Shown here in pieces: positions 1-7,987 of a stretch of DNA of 64,000 nt. The DNA comes from a bacterium (GTDB taxonomy: Bacteria; Planctomycetota; Planctomycetia; Planctomycetales; Planctomycetaceae), in NCBI GenBank assembly GCA_016125225.1, contig WGME01000017.1:1-64000 (forward strand). The letters are read 5' to 3'. Below the pieces are notes generated by a model, which ran no database searches, was not told where the DNA came from, and was given only the letters and a program-made list of their open reading frames with translations. Numbering within the stretch: position 1 is the stretch's first letter; each line of letters begins with the position of its first letter. The position numbers and the translations under genes are program-made.

Positions 1-50
1 AGCGGTGCAACCAGCGACCATAATTCGTCCGACACAATCAACCGGGCCAT
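1..50 (-). mobile_element. IS5-family-like transposase, N-terminal fragment at window edge
   Basis: Reading the minus strand from base 50 gives ATG and then MARLIVSDELWSLVAP before the window ends. This resembles the start of IS5-group transposases, which commonly begin with a basic residue, L-x-D-E-x-W and then a P-L-L-P-type motif. A strong Shine-Dalgarno (AAGGAGG, about 53-60 on the complement) lies just upstream. Only 16 codons are visible, so the family call is inference. The outer end of the element probably lies within about 50-135; I cannot define the inverted repeat. Confidence 0.55.
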
Positions 51-130
51 GCTGTCCTCCTTGACACACCAACCAACCATCAGCCCAGCCTATCGCTCAA
101 ACACCAATTCTCCAAGATGGGTTTTGTTAG

Positions 131-574
131 GTGAGTCTAAGCAAAGAGAAGGGTGCGGCTGTTGTGCCGCTACTGGCAAATCTTTTTGCATGTGAGATTG
201 CGATATTTAATATTGCATTTGATCGATATCGCAAAGTGCACGGCGGCCCAGCTACACTTGGCGACTATCATGTGATGCTTGCAGTCTACCTCGCAGAGCG
301 GCTACCTGAAACTCGATACGACATAGTTAATGGTCTTCCAAGATATTTCTTCGCAAGCATCACATGGACATGGAATGACCAACAGCACGTTGAAGTACGG
401 GATGTTTCATGTGAACCGCTTCCAAACGTTCAACGACTATCGCTAGACGTCGAGGACGACGAACTCCCTTCTGAGCTGCTCGAAATACTTACGGAAACAC
501 GGAATTCGCAGTTTTCAGCTTATGATCTGTTTTTTGCAGCTTACGCGAAACGTGGTGACGACGCAAAAGCTTAG
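131..574 (+). CDS. hypothetical protein, possibly 5'-truncated
   Basis: Open frame of 147 codons with a GTG start and no good ribosome binding site. The product is a soluble, acidic protein with no motif that I recognise. AT content is higher than in the rest of the window, suggesting a different origin. It begins directly downstream of the IS5-like transposase end, so an IS insertion may have removed its natural start. It could be a remnant rather than an intact gene. Confidence 0.4.
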   Translation: MSLSKEKGAAVVPLLANLFACEIAIFNIAFDRYRKVHGGPATLGDYHVMLAVYLAERLPETRYDIVNGLPRYFFASITWTWNDQQHVEVRDVSCEPLPNVQRLSLDVEDDELPSELLEILTETRNSQFSAYDLFFAAYAKRGDDAKA

Positions 575-675
575 TGATGGCAAAGCGATTGGCGATGGTC
601 AAACGCAGCGGTGTTTGCGGGGGCTGGTGTTGCTCCCTTTAAGCCGGATGCTGTGGATCACGAATCTTGAGGTCA

Positions 676-694
676 CACGGCTCACAGAGCCGTG
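676..694. repeat. short perfect inverted repeat (hairpin)
   Basis: CACGGCTC and GAGCCGTG separated by ACA form a perfect 8-bp stem in the roughly 240-base gap before the next gene. No T-tract follows, so it is not a typical terminator. It looks like a REP-type palindromic unit, but only one copy is visible here. Confidence 0.5.
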
Positions 695-812
695 GCACCC
701 AAGTGGAGTTATGCTCCGTGCCCGGATTGGCATGACTGTTGCACAATTTTTCGGCAGCAACAGGGACGGATTGAAGAATCCGCAGACATCCGGGTCTAAA
801 GGTAGTCGCAAC

Positions 813-2243
813 GTGAATAAGCAACCACTGCGAGTCGACAACACATTGACGGCGATTGACACGCATCAAAAAGCCCTGGATGTGAACCTGGACCCTCGCA
901 GATATGGCACTTTTGCTGAAATCGGGGCGGGGCAGGAAGTGGTTCGCTGGTTCTTCCGCGTGGGGGGCGGAGCCGGGACCATCGCGAAGAGTATTTCCGC
1001 TTACGACATGAAGGTGAGCGACGCCATTTACGGGCGGGCTCAGCGGTACGTCTGCCGCGAACGTTTGCAGGCGATGCTCGATTATGAGCACAAGCTCAAT
1101 CTCGACCGGCTGGGTGAGGTCCGGGGAGACACCACCGCCTTCTTTGCCTTCGCCGATACCGTTTCCGCCCGCAACTTCAAAGGGACGAATGAATGCCACG
1201 GCTGGATGGGCATCAAGTTTCAGGCCTATCCGCGCGACGATGACAGCCAGATCATCCTGCACGTCAAAATGCTCGATCATGAGGCGGCATTGCAGCAGGA
1301 AGCCCTGGGCATTGTCGGCGTGAATCTGATTCATGCCGCGTTGTCATTGAATCATGAACCCAAACTTCTGGTGAGTTCGCTGCTCGATGGGCTATCAACT
1401 GCCCGCATTGAAATCGACATGATCGAGTTCTCGGGCATCGCCTTTCGGCATGTCGATAACCGCTTGATGAGCCTGACACTCGTGGAACTCGGCCTCAGCA
1501 ATGCGGCGATGTTCGCCTCGACGGGGGAGGTGCTGCAGCCGTCCGAGTTCTTCTATCGACGGCCGATTCTCGTCGAACGCGGCAGCTTTCGCCCTGTGTG
1601 CAATGTCAACATCGACATGCTGCGGTGTGCGAACGAAAAGTTTCAGCAGCTCCCGAACGTCCAGGGCAAAGATGTCGCGATGGTGATGGAGATCACCATG
1701 CGCAATCTCAAGGCGGGTGGTGAAATTGACCTGCGCGACTTCCTGGCACGAGCCGATGTGATGTCGGCCTGTGGTTACACCGTGCTGATCTCGGATTACT
1801 TTGAGTACTACCGGCTGGCAGCCTATCTGGCGAGCATCACCAAGGAGAGCATCGGCATCACCATGGGGGCCGGTAGCCTGCTCGACCTGTTCGATGAGAA
1901 GTACTACACCCAACTCGATGGCGGCATCCTGGAATCGTTCGGCCGGCTCTTCAAGAACGATCTGAAAATCTATTGCTATCCGCTACTGAATCAGGAAACC
2001 GGCGAACTGATTACCTGCGAAAACCTGGCCATCGCCCCGGAACTACAAAAGCTCTATGGCTATCTATTCGATCGCGGGGGCATCAACCATCTCGACAACT
2101 ACGACCCGAACTGCCTGACCATCTTTTCCCGCGAAGTGCTGCAACACATCAAGCGGGGCGACTCCTGCTGGGAAAGCATGGTCCCTGCCGCCGTCGCGGA
2201 CGTGGTCAAAAGCAAGCGATACTTCGGCTATCAGACGGTCTAG
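813..2243 (+). CDS. conserved protein of unknown function (about 476 aa)
   Basis: The frame is open from base 522, but the first 97 codons look non-homologous. The conserved part starts shortly after a GTG at 813, reading VNKQPLRVDNTLTAIDTHQK and then the block YGTFAEIGAGQEVVRWFFR. From memory this is a widespread ~480-residue family whose database names (TonB receptor, nicotinate-nucleotide adenylyltransferase) are not supported by its sequence: there is no signal peptide, barrel or HxGH nucleotidyltransferase motif here. Conserved blocks include GTNECHGWMG, EIDMIEFSGIAFRHVDNRL and ISDYFEYYRLAAYL. It appears cytoplasmic. The start is uncertain because there is no clear Shine-Dalgarno. Function unknown. 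Confidence 0.8.
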   Translation: MNKQPLRVDNTLTAIDTHQKALDVNLDPRRYGTFAEIGAGQEVVRWFFRVGGGAGTIAKSISAYDMKVSDAIYGRAQRYVCRERLQAMLDYEHKLNLDRLGEVRGDTTAFFAFADTVSARNFKGTNECHGWMGIKFQAYPRDDDSQIILHVKMLDHEAALQQEALGIVGVNLIHAALSLNHEPKLLVSSLLDGLSTARIEIDMIEFSGIAFRHVDNRLMSLTLVELGLSNAAMFASTGEVLQPSEFFYRRPILVERGSFRPVCNVNIDMLRCANEKFQQLPNVQGKDVAMVMEITMRNLKAGGEIDLRDFLARADVMSACGYTVLISDYFEYYRLAAYLASITKESIGITMGAGSLLDLFDEKYYTQLDGGILESFGRLFKNDLKIYCYPLLNQETGELITCENLAIAPELQKLYGYLFDRGGINHLDNYDPNCLTIFSREVLQHIKRGDSCWESMVPAAVADVVKSKRYFGYQTV

Positions 2244-2261
2244 TTTCGAAGCCGATTCCAC

Positions 2262-2720
2262 TCACGCGCCGTCGGGAATCTCCGGTTCCACCAACTGAGC
2301 GAGTTGAGTCAAAGATTCCTGCCAGCCGAGGTAGCACATCTCGACGGGGATCATTTCGGGAATCCCCGCCTGCACGATTTCGAGTTCCGTGCCGCACAGC
2401 ACCTTGCGGAACGTTACCGTGACATCCATGACGCCGGGCAAATTCGGGTCATCGAAGGTGTCGGTATGCCGGATGCGTTCATTCGGTACCAGTTCCACAA
2501 ATTTGACCGTGAACGAGTGGCTTGAACCAGTGCCGAAGTTCGTGAACGACATCTGATAACCGCCGCCGACAGTGGCATTGATCTCATGAATCTTGCCGAG
2601 GAAGCCAAACGGCGGTACCCAGCGGTTAAGCGCGTCGGCCTCAATAAAGGCCCGATAAACCCGCTCGGCAGGAGCACGCAAGACTCGGTGCAGATGGACG
2701 GTGTGCGCAGAGATGGGCAT
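2262..2720 (-). CDS. SRPBCC (AHSA1-like) domain protein
   Basis: 152 residues forming one START/Bet v1-like domain. The opening HRVLRAPAERVYRAFIEADA and the W-VPP region match the AHSA1/polyketide cyclase group, whose members bind hydrophobic ligands or act as co-chaperone-like proteins. No signal peptide or membrane segment is seen. It is the last gene of a minus-strand series of SRPBCC genes and is separated from the DoxX-like gene upstream by a double palindrome. The ligand cannot be deduced. Confidence 0.85.
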   Translation of the reverse strand: MPISAHTVHLHRVLRAPAERVYRAFIEADALNRWVPPFGFLGKIHEINATVGGGYQMSFTNFGTGSSHSFTVKFVELVPNERIRHTDTFDDPNLPGVMDVTVTFRKVLCGTELEIVQAGIPEMIPVEMCYLGWQESLTQLAQLVEPEIPDGA

Positions 2721-2743
2721 GACATCATTTCCACTTGGAGATT

Positions 2744-2837
2744 TTGTCTTAGCCCCCGGTGAGTCACCGGGGGCCGTGCGTTTCGTTGTCTATCGATGAC
2801 AGATTGGCCCCCGGTCAGTGACCGGGGGTTAAGACAA
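2744..2837. repeat. REPIN-like double palindrome
   Basis: Two near-identical palindromes face each other in the gap between the DoxX-like and SRPBCC genes. The first is GCCCCCGGTGA, g, TCACCGGGGGC (2752-2774); the second is GCCCCCGGTCA, g, TGACCGGGGG (2807-2828). The outer flanks TTGTCTTA (2744-2751) and TAAGACAA (2830-2837) are also exact inverted complements, so the whole 94-base unit is an inverted pair. A related single palindrome lies at 40082-40110. It could fold into stable RNA hairpins and separate expression of the two flanking genes. Confidence 0.8.
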
Positions 2838-2848
2838 TGACAGTGCGG

Positions 2849-3250
2849 TTACGGTTTACTGCGGAACGGTACCAGCGCTCGCAAGCGGTAATCGCGCAGG
2901 TACAAACCCAACCATAGCAGCACACCGAATAAGAACGGCATGATCCAGGCATCGCCCACGCGGACATGCGTGGCGATGGCACCTCCCAGGTAACCGGTGA
3001 GGAGAATTGCGCCCAGCACGCTCGTCCGAGGAATGATGTAGAGGATCAGGCAGGCCCCTTCGATAACGCCGAGCGTGCTGACGATTTCCATCGGCCAGCC
3101 AAACTTGGTCATCCCTTCGGTGACTTCTTTCGGTTGCAGGAACTTCATCGCGGTGCTCATGGCGAACAGCGGCATCGGTAGCAGGCTCAGTACCCAGCCG
3201 GTGATGACCATGGCTTTGGAAGACTTCGGGGCGACAACGGGTTCGGACAT
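2849..3250 (-). CDS. DoxX-like membrane protein
   Basis: 133 residues with four hydrophobic segments: roughly VITGWVLSLLPMPLFAM, the region around VSTLGVIEGACLILYII, ILLTGYLGGAIA and FLFGVLLWLGLYL. The pattern, with early ...MKF and a central E-G-x-x-L motif, matches the DoxX_2 family of small quinone-associated or stress-linked membrane proteins. The frame opens at 3316, but ATG 3250 has a good purine-rich AAGAAGAGAG upstream and gives the family-like start. It sits between two SRPBCC genes, a pairing often seen in bacteria. Confidence 0.8.
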   Translation of the reverse strand: MSEPVVAPKSSKAMVITGWVLSLLPMPLFAMSTAMKFLQPKEVTEGMTKFGWPMEIVSTLGVIEGACLILYIIPRTSVLGAILLTGYLGGAIATHVRVGDAWIMPFLFGVLLWLGLYLRDYRLRALVPFRSKP

Positions 3251-3312
3251 AGCGTCTCTCTTCTTTGAAGGCCGGAGTTGCACGAGCAGATTTTTGCGGA
3301 TCGGACATTTAA

Positions 3313-3957
3313 TCACTCAGGCTGATCAGCGGGCTTTGGAGTTGAATCGCTCGATTCGCGGCCGGAAGCTGCCTGCTCGGAAGCCTGTTTGAGTGAGGCC
3401 AATCCTCTTTCGAAATCGCCGCCCAGCATTTTGTCCATATTCATGAAGTGGCAGATGATTTTGCCAATGAAATTGTGCGTGCCCGACATGGTCCAGGTCA
3501 CTTCGGTGCCATCGTCTGTCGGCACAAACGTGAAATTCACATTCGCGGTGTCTTCCATCGGCCGCACAAAATGCAGCTTGATATCAAGCCATTCCCCAGG
3601 CTGGCTGCGGACAATGGTCATGTCACCCTCGCCCGCTTTGTCGTTACCGTTCCAAGCGAATTTTGCGCCCTCTCCAAACTCCGGGCCGGAGAAGGTATGC
3701 ACAGCATCAGGATCGAGATGAATCCAGGGGCTCCATTTCTCCCAATTATGAAAATTGTAGACCTGCCGGAAGACGACCGATGGATCGGTATGGACGGTGG
3801 TACTCCGTTGGATTCGATATTCGTTGGGCAGCATGGCTCCATATGTCAGGAAGCCAGCGAAAATGAGAATCAGGAGCAGGATCAACCGGCGAAGCCGCCG
3901 TCGTCGCGGAGAAATCCCTGCAGCAGTCGTCGGCGAAGCTGGCAAATCAGTGGTCAT
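3313..3957 (-). CDS. membrane-anchored SRPBCC family protein
   Basis: 214 residues. A basic N-terminus (SPRRRRLRR) precedes one membrane segment (about residues 24-43), followed by a polyketide cyclase-type SRPBCC domain (about 50-190) with the conserved NFHNWEKWSPWIHLDP block. The tail is hydrophilic (SEQAASGRESS). By topology the domain probably faces the periplasm. It lies 129 bases downstream of the single-domain AHSA1 gene and upstream of the DoxX-like gene, so it could share their transcript or use its own promoter in that gap. Confidence 0.85.
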   Translation of the reverse strand: MTTDLPASPTTAAGISPRRRRLRRLILLLILIFAGFLTYGAMLPNEYRIQRSTTVHTDPSVVFRQVYNFHNWEKWSPWIHLDPDAVHTFSGPEFGEGAKFAWNGNDKAGEGDMTIVRSQPGEWLDIKLHFVRPMEDTANVNFTFVPTDDGTEVTWTMSGTHNFIGKIICHFMNMDKMLGGDFERGLASLKQASEQAASGRESSDSTPKPADQPE

Positions 3958-4086
3958 AACACGATCCGGTCGGTCGAGGTTTTGGGACGGACAGCCTGTG
4001 GTCAGGCACTGTAGCGGCGATTTTAGCGGACTTCAATTTGAGTCTGCTTAGATCCGGCAGCAATCGGAACCGAGCCCCATGCAGGT

Positions 4087-4563
4087 TTATGCAGCCAACA
4101 GCAATAGGCATTCATCGAGCCGTTCCAGACATGTTGTCCAACCGGGTACGAAGCCCGTGTCGATCGCGGCCTGCGTGGCTTCGGTGGATGGGAACAGGGT
4201 GTGGATCGACAGCAATGTCCCTTCCGGCTGCTCGGCGAAGGTCACGGTGATGCGGGCTTCGGGAGGCAAACCCGCTCCACAACCGGGGCTGCCCTGCGGA
4301 CTGCCGATGAGCACGATCTTCTCGGGTTCAATGACTTCGGCATAGCGTCCCAGGCAGGGATAACCTTGGCCATCAGGGGCGGTGATCACCATGCGGAACT
4401 CGCCACCTGTCTGAGGAGTGACACGGCATTCGGCCGTGGTGAAACCGGCGGGGCCCCACCATTTCGCCAGATGCTCGGGCTGACTCCAGACCTGAAACAC
4501 CAAAGGCCGCGGTGCTTTGAAAACCCGCTCGATCAGAATTTCCTGCGGACCAATCATGGGCAT
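4087..4563 (-). CDS. single-domain AHSA1/SRPBCC protein
   Basis: 158 residues in one AHSA1-like domain: ILIERVFKAPRPLVFQVWSQ, then KWWGPAGFTT and the GGEFRMVITAPDG strand pair typical of the family. The start ATG at 4563 overlaps the stop of the preceding two-domain gene (stop at 4554-4556), with a GGAG about 8 bases upstream, so the two are probably translationally coupled. It belongs to the ArsR-led SRPBCC series. Confidence 0.88.
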   Translation of the reverse strand: MPMIGPQEILIERVFKAPRPLVFQVWSQPEHLAKWWGPAGFTTAECRVTPQTGGEFRMVITAPDGQGYPCLGRYAEVIEPEKIVLIGSPQGSPGCGAGLPPEARITVTFAEQPEGTLLSIHTLFPSTEATQAAIDTGFVPGWTTCLERLDECLLLLAA

Positions 4564-5504
4564 GCGATGGTCTCCGTCTGCGACGATAGCGTTTCCGAAA
4601 GTTTCTCGAGCATCTTGAACCAACCTTGCTGAGTCCGCTCGGCATAGTCGGCCCATTGAGCCGGAATGCGATGGGTCAACGTCAGCCGACAGCCTGCGTC
4701 CAACGCTTCAATGTCGATATCGACCCGGCTTTCATCCAGTGATTGCCCCGCTATACCCCAGGTGAAAGCGAGTTTATGCGGTGGAGCCAGTTCCAGATAA
4801 CTGCCCACATGGTCGATTTCCTGACCTTGTCGGCGGACGACATACGAAAAGCGTCCGCCGGGACGAGGATCGGTCTGCAATCGCACCAGTTCTTCATCCC
4901 GCACGGCCGGACCGAACATCCATTTTGTTAACTGCACGGGATCGAGCCACGCCTGAAACACCGCTTCTGCTGAAGCGGCAAAATCTTTTTGCACCTGAAT
5001 CGTGACCCCAGGCTGGGAGAGGTGATCGAGCAGTTCACCCAATCGGTTGTACGATCCCCGTGCTCCGAATTCCATGCCTGACTGCACATGGCCATCGCGA
5101 TGCAGCTGCGACTCATGCACGATGGTCGCCGTCAACGTGGTGATCCCCTCAGTTTCGGTGAGAACCACCGTCTCAATCGCCGGATGATTGCGAATATCGT
5201 CCACATCGTAAATGAATGTGTTGGAGAGGCGATCCGGCGGCGAGATCTCCAGATACTCGCCGCAAAAAGGATGCTGGCTGCCATCTGGCATTTCGAGCAC
5301 AAAGCGATATTGTCCGCCCACGCGGAAATCCATCTCGCACACCACCATCGTGGAGCCCGAACAGCCCCACCACTGGCGAATGTGTTCCGGTTGTGTGATC
5401 ACAGCATAAACAAGCGCTTTAGGAGCCGCGAACTGCCGGGTGATGCGGATGTCCCGTTCACCCGGCGTTATCAGCTGAAAGGTTTCCTGCAATGAGTCGG
5501 ACAT
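4554..5504 (-). CDS. two tandem AHSA1/SRPBCC domains in one protein
   Basis: 316 residues. Domain 1 (about 15-163) contains IRITRQFAAPKALVYAVITQ, RQWWGCSG and GGQYRFVLEMPDG. Domain 2 (about 166-308) contains IQVQKDFAASAEAVFQAWLD, TKWMFGPA and GGRFSYVVRRQG. The open frame reaches 5720, but ATG 5504 has AAAGGGG upstream and begins the conserved region. Most AHSA1 proteins are single-domain and about 150 residues long, so this is a tandem fusion. It is followed with overlap by a one-domain gene. Confidence 0.88.
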   Translation of the reverse strand: MSDSLQETFQLITPGERDIRITRQFAAPKALVYAVITQPEHIRQWWGCSGSTMVVCEMDFRVGGQYRFVLEMPDGSQHPFCGEYLEISPPDRLSNTFIYDVDDIRNHPAIETVVLTETEGITTLTATIVHESQLHRDGHVQSGMEFGARGSYNRLGELLDHLSQPGVTIQVQKDFAASAEAVFQAWLDPVQLTKWMFGPAVRDEELVRLQTDPRPGGRFSYVVRRQGQEIDHVGSYLELAPPHKLAFTWGIAGQSLDESRVDIDIEALDAGCRLTLTHRIPAQWADYAERTQQGWFKMLEKLSETLSSQTETIACP

Positions 5505-5518
5505 GTCACCAAACCCCT

Positions 5519-5929
5519 TTAGGCCTTGCGAACCATCACCATCCAGTGCACACCAAAGCGGTCTTTCACCATGCCAAAGCGGGGGGAAAAGAACGTTTCC
5601 CCAAGCGGCATGATGGTTTCTCCGCCATCCAGAAGGGCTGCGTAAGTTTTGTCCGCCGCGGGAATGTCCGTCATCGTCAGGGACAGAGTGAAGCCATCGA
5701 ACTTCGGAGTCCCCGTGCATCGTCCGTCGGACATGAAGACCACGGCATCGCCAATCGCCACGGCCGCATGCATGACCTTGTCATCGGGAACTGTTCCCGC
5801 ACAGTTTTCCAGATCCGGGTTCTGGCCGAAACGCAACAGCATCTGAACTTTGGCACCGAGCGCCTGTTCGTAGAACTTGATGGCTTCGTCGCAAAGACCG
5901 TCGAACATGAGATAAGGCTGCAAATGCAT
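5519..5929 (-). CDS. VOC family (PhnB-like) protein
   Basis: 136 residues. MHLQPYLMFDGLCDEAIKFY is typical of PhnB-like glyoxalase-fold (vicinal oxygen chelate) proteins, and the end (FGMVKDRFGVHWMVM) matches the C-terminal strand of that family. The function is usually unassigned; these proteins often sit in ArsR/SRPBCC operons, as here. It lies 14 bases upstream of the two-domain SRPBCC gene and about 40 bases downstream of the three-domain one. Confidence 0.88.
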   Translation of the reverse strand: MHLQPYLMFDGLCDEAIKFYEQALGAKVQMLLRFGQNPDLENCAGTVPDDKVMHAAVAIGDAVVFMSDGRCTGTPKFDGFTLSLTMTDIPAADKTYAALLDGGETIMPLGETFFSPRFGMVKDRFGVHWMVMVRKA

Positions 5930-5971
5930 GATTCGATTCCTTTGAAGATGGATTGAAATGTGAGGCGGTGA

Positions 5972-7378
5972 CTACATCCGTCCTGCCAACACATCGGCGA
6001 GGCGATCAAAGAGTTGTTCATTCGAGGGAACGGCAATCTCTTTCACCGGAGCACAGTCTTCCGGCGTATCAAAGATCATGCGGAAGTCGACGCGGGTTTG
6101 GCCAGCTTCTGCGGTGAATAATGCAATAATCCGAAATTTGTGCATGTCCGCGAGATGGTCGATGACCACTTTGCTGGGCTTGGAGAGATCGACGAAGACG
6201 CAGTGATTGAAAAAGTCGACACCATTCGGGCTGTGCATGATGAACCGCCATTGCCCGCCCGGCTGAAATTCGAATTCATGAAATGTGTTGGTGAAACCTT
6301 TCGGTCCCCACCATTTCGCCAAGGCTTGAGGATCGCTCCAGGCTTGCCACATTTGCTCGGGCGTGCAGGCGAATAACCGCGTCGAAAAGATCTCGCAGTC
6401 GTTGCGGGCCGCACGTGGTGCCACCCGATCTTCGAGATGTTCGGACAGCCGTTGCAATGTGTCGTGCCCCCCCTCAACAGCACCGTGTTCACGCACGACA
6501 TACTCGCGTTCGGCTGGTGTTTCGAAGACCGCCCGTAGGGTGATCTCGGTTTGCTCACCCACTTCGACGAATGTCACTGTCGTATGGAACTTAATCTGTT
6601 CCACATCGGGAGCGTCTCCGGAATGCTTATAGCTCAGTCGCGATGGCGGATCGACTTCGAGATAGACCACCTTGTTCTTGTAGTCGCGGCCATCTGGGCC
6701 GTGCATCGTGAACAGCCACTGTCCGCCGACGCGCAGGTCGCTGGAATGCGTTGTCGTGGAGAAGCCGCGCGGTCCCCACCAGCGAGAAATGTTGACCGGG
6801 TCGGTGAAGGCTTGAAAGACCAACTCCCGCGGAGCCTTCAGCATCCGCCGTGTGACGATTTCGCGATCGGGTGACGTCTCGGCGAGACAGGCCGCCAAGT
6901 GTTCGTCGAGGCAATCGAGGCTGGAACCCCAACCTTCGACCACACCCATGGCTTCGTGCTTTCGGCGATCTTCCACCGAGGCATGCATGATGCGAATGGT
7001 CAAGCGGGTCCTGCTGCCCAGGTCTTCAAAGAGTGTCGTGACGACCATACCTTGCGGCAGATCCATCCCCTCCGGCATCTGGTGGTCTTCGCCGAATTCG
7101 TCGGTCGAGACGAGACGCTCTTCCGGCGAAATTTCCTGGAACTTGCCATGGCAGGGGTATTCCGCACCATCGGGGCCAATCATCACGTAGCGCCAGAAAC
7201 CACCGACCTGGAAATCGATTTGCTCGACGCGGGTGGTGAAGCCTTTCGGACCAAACCAGGCGGCGACATGCTCAGCCTGAATCCAGCACTGCCAGACGAG
7301 GGACCGCGGAGCATTAAAAACTCGGGTGAGCACCAGTTCGAGTTCATTTTCACTCGGAATGAGTGTCGTTTTGTTCAT
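5972..7378 (-). CDS. three tandem AHSA1/SRPBCC domains in one protein
   Basis: 468 residues. Three full AHSA1 repeats follow one another: about 10-167 (VLTRVFNAPRSLVWQCWIQA, AWFGPKGFTT), 171-320 (VTRRMLKAPRELVFQAFTDP, RWWGPRGFST) and 326-468 (FSTRLFACTPEQMWQAWSDP, KWWGPKGFTN). Each keeps the GG-x-W-x-F/Y strand. There is no membrane segment. The start overlaps the ArsR gene by 29 bases, which implies cotranscription. A three-domain fusion is unusual for a family normally found as single domains. Confidence 0.88.
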   Translation of the reverse strand: MNKTTLIPSENELELVLTRVFNAPRSLVWQCWIQAEHVAAWFGPKGFTTRVEQIDFQVGGFWRYVMIGPDGAEYPCHGKFQEISPEERLVSTDEFGEDHQMPEGMDLPQGMVVTTLFEDLGSRTRLTIRIMHASVEDRRKHEAMGVVEGWGSSLDCLDEHLAACLAETSPDREIVTRRMLKAPRELVFQAFTDPVNISRWWGPRGFSTTTHSSDLRVGGQWLFTMHGPDGRDYKNKVVYLEVDPPSRLSYKHSGDAPDVEQIKFHTTVTFVEVGEQTEITLRAVFETPAEREYVVREHGAVEGGHDTLQRLSEHLEDRVAPRAARNDCEIFSTRLFACTPEQMWQAWSDPQALAKWWGPKGFTNTFHEFEFQPGGQWRFIMHSPNGVDFFNHCVFVDLSKPSKVVIDHLADMHKFRIIALFTAEAGQTRVDFRMIFDTPEDCAPVKEIAVPSNEQLFDRLADVLAGRM

Positions 7379-7718
7379 TTTTCGGGTCTTTCGCCTGAAG
7401 TTCCTGTAGGTACTCTTCGAGCCGGTCGAGGCTGTCTTCCCAGAATTGGCGGTACTGCGAGATCCAAAAGGCCGCCGACTTGAGTGGCTCTGCTTTCAAC
7501 TTGCAGGGACGCCATTGCGCTTCGCGTCCGCGTTCGATTAACCCCGCTCTCTCCAAGACTTTAAGGTGCTTGGAGATCGCTGGAAGTGACATCTCAAAAG
7601 GTTCGGCCAATTCCTTGACGGAGGCTTCACCTGTGGACAGACGCACCAGAATCGCCCGTCGCGTCGGATCGGCGAGTGCTCCAAAAGTCATACTGAGCTG
7701 ATCGGTCGCGTCCTGCAT
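7350..7718 (-). CDS. ArsR-family transcriptional repressor
   Basis: 122 residues with a winged helix: FGALADPTRRAILVRLSTG (helices 1-2) and the recognition region ELAEPFEMSLPAISKHLKVL. There are no ELCVCD-type metal-binding cysteines, so it is the non-metal ArsR subgroup often encoded just ahead of SRPBCC genes. It heads the minus-strand SRPBCC/VOC/DoxX series, overlaps the first gene, and probably autoregulates the operon. The TTAAC/GTTAA palindromes just upstream are candidate binding sites. Confidence 0.9.
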   Translation of the reverse strand: MQDATDQLSMTFGALADPTRRAILVRLSTGEASVKELAEPFEMSLPAISKHLKVLERAGLIERGREAQWRPCKLKAEPLKSAAFWISQYRQFWEDSLDRLEEYLQELQAKDPKNEQNDTHSE

Positions 7719-7739
7719 TTAACCGTCCAGTTAATTAAC
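7719..7739 (-). promoter_or_regulatory. putative operator/promoter of the ArsR-SRPBCC operon
   Basis: Directly upstream of the ArsR start are the perfect palindrome GTTAATTAAC (7730-7739) and an overlapping TTAAC...GTTAA dyad (7719-7734). AT-rich dyads at this position suit binding by a winged-helix dimer. No reliable -10/-35 pair was identified. The assignment is inference. Confidence 0.4.
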
Positions 7740-7987
7740 CTGGTGGTAAAATATCGGCGGCAAGTCCGATCGTCAACAATTTTCCGGGCGATTTTCAGAA
7801 GATTCTTCGCGCGCGATCCCAACCTCAAGCGGCAGCGTGAGTTCCATCCCCCACTGAGTTATGATGCTCGTTCCATGCAGCGACCAGGCGAAGATCCGGC
7901 AATCGAAATCTCGCTCGCATGAGCTTATCCAGCTTGGCTGACAGCCGAGAGTTTTGCGCCTTTCGTTTGAGAGTTGGGAACAGCACC

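Noticed and set aside
639-1334. 231-codon minus-strand frame opposite the unknown conserved gene
   Set aside because: It is antisense to a well-conserved coding region and has no motif; codon usage mirrors the plus strand.
4201-4632. Plus-strand frame opposite SRPBCC genes
   Set aside because: The minus strand encodes a clear AHSA1 domain; this frame has no homology-like features.
5088-5495. 135-codon plus-strand frame
   Set aside because: It lies wholly inside the two-domain SRPBCC gene on the opposite strand.
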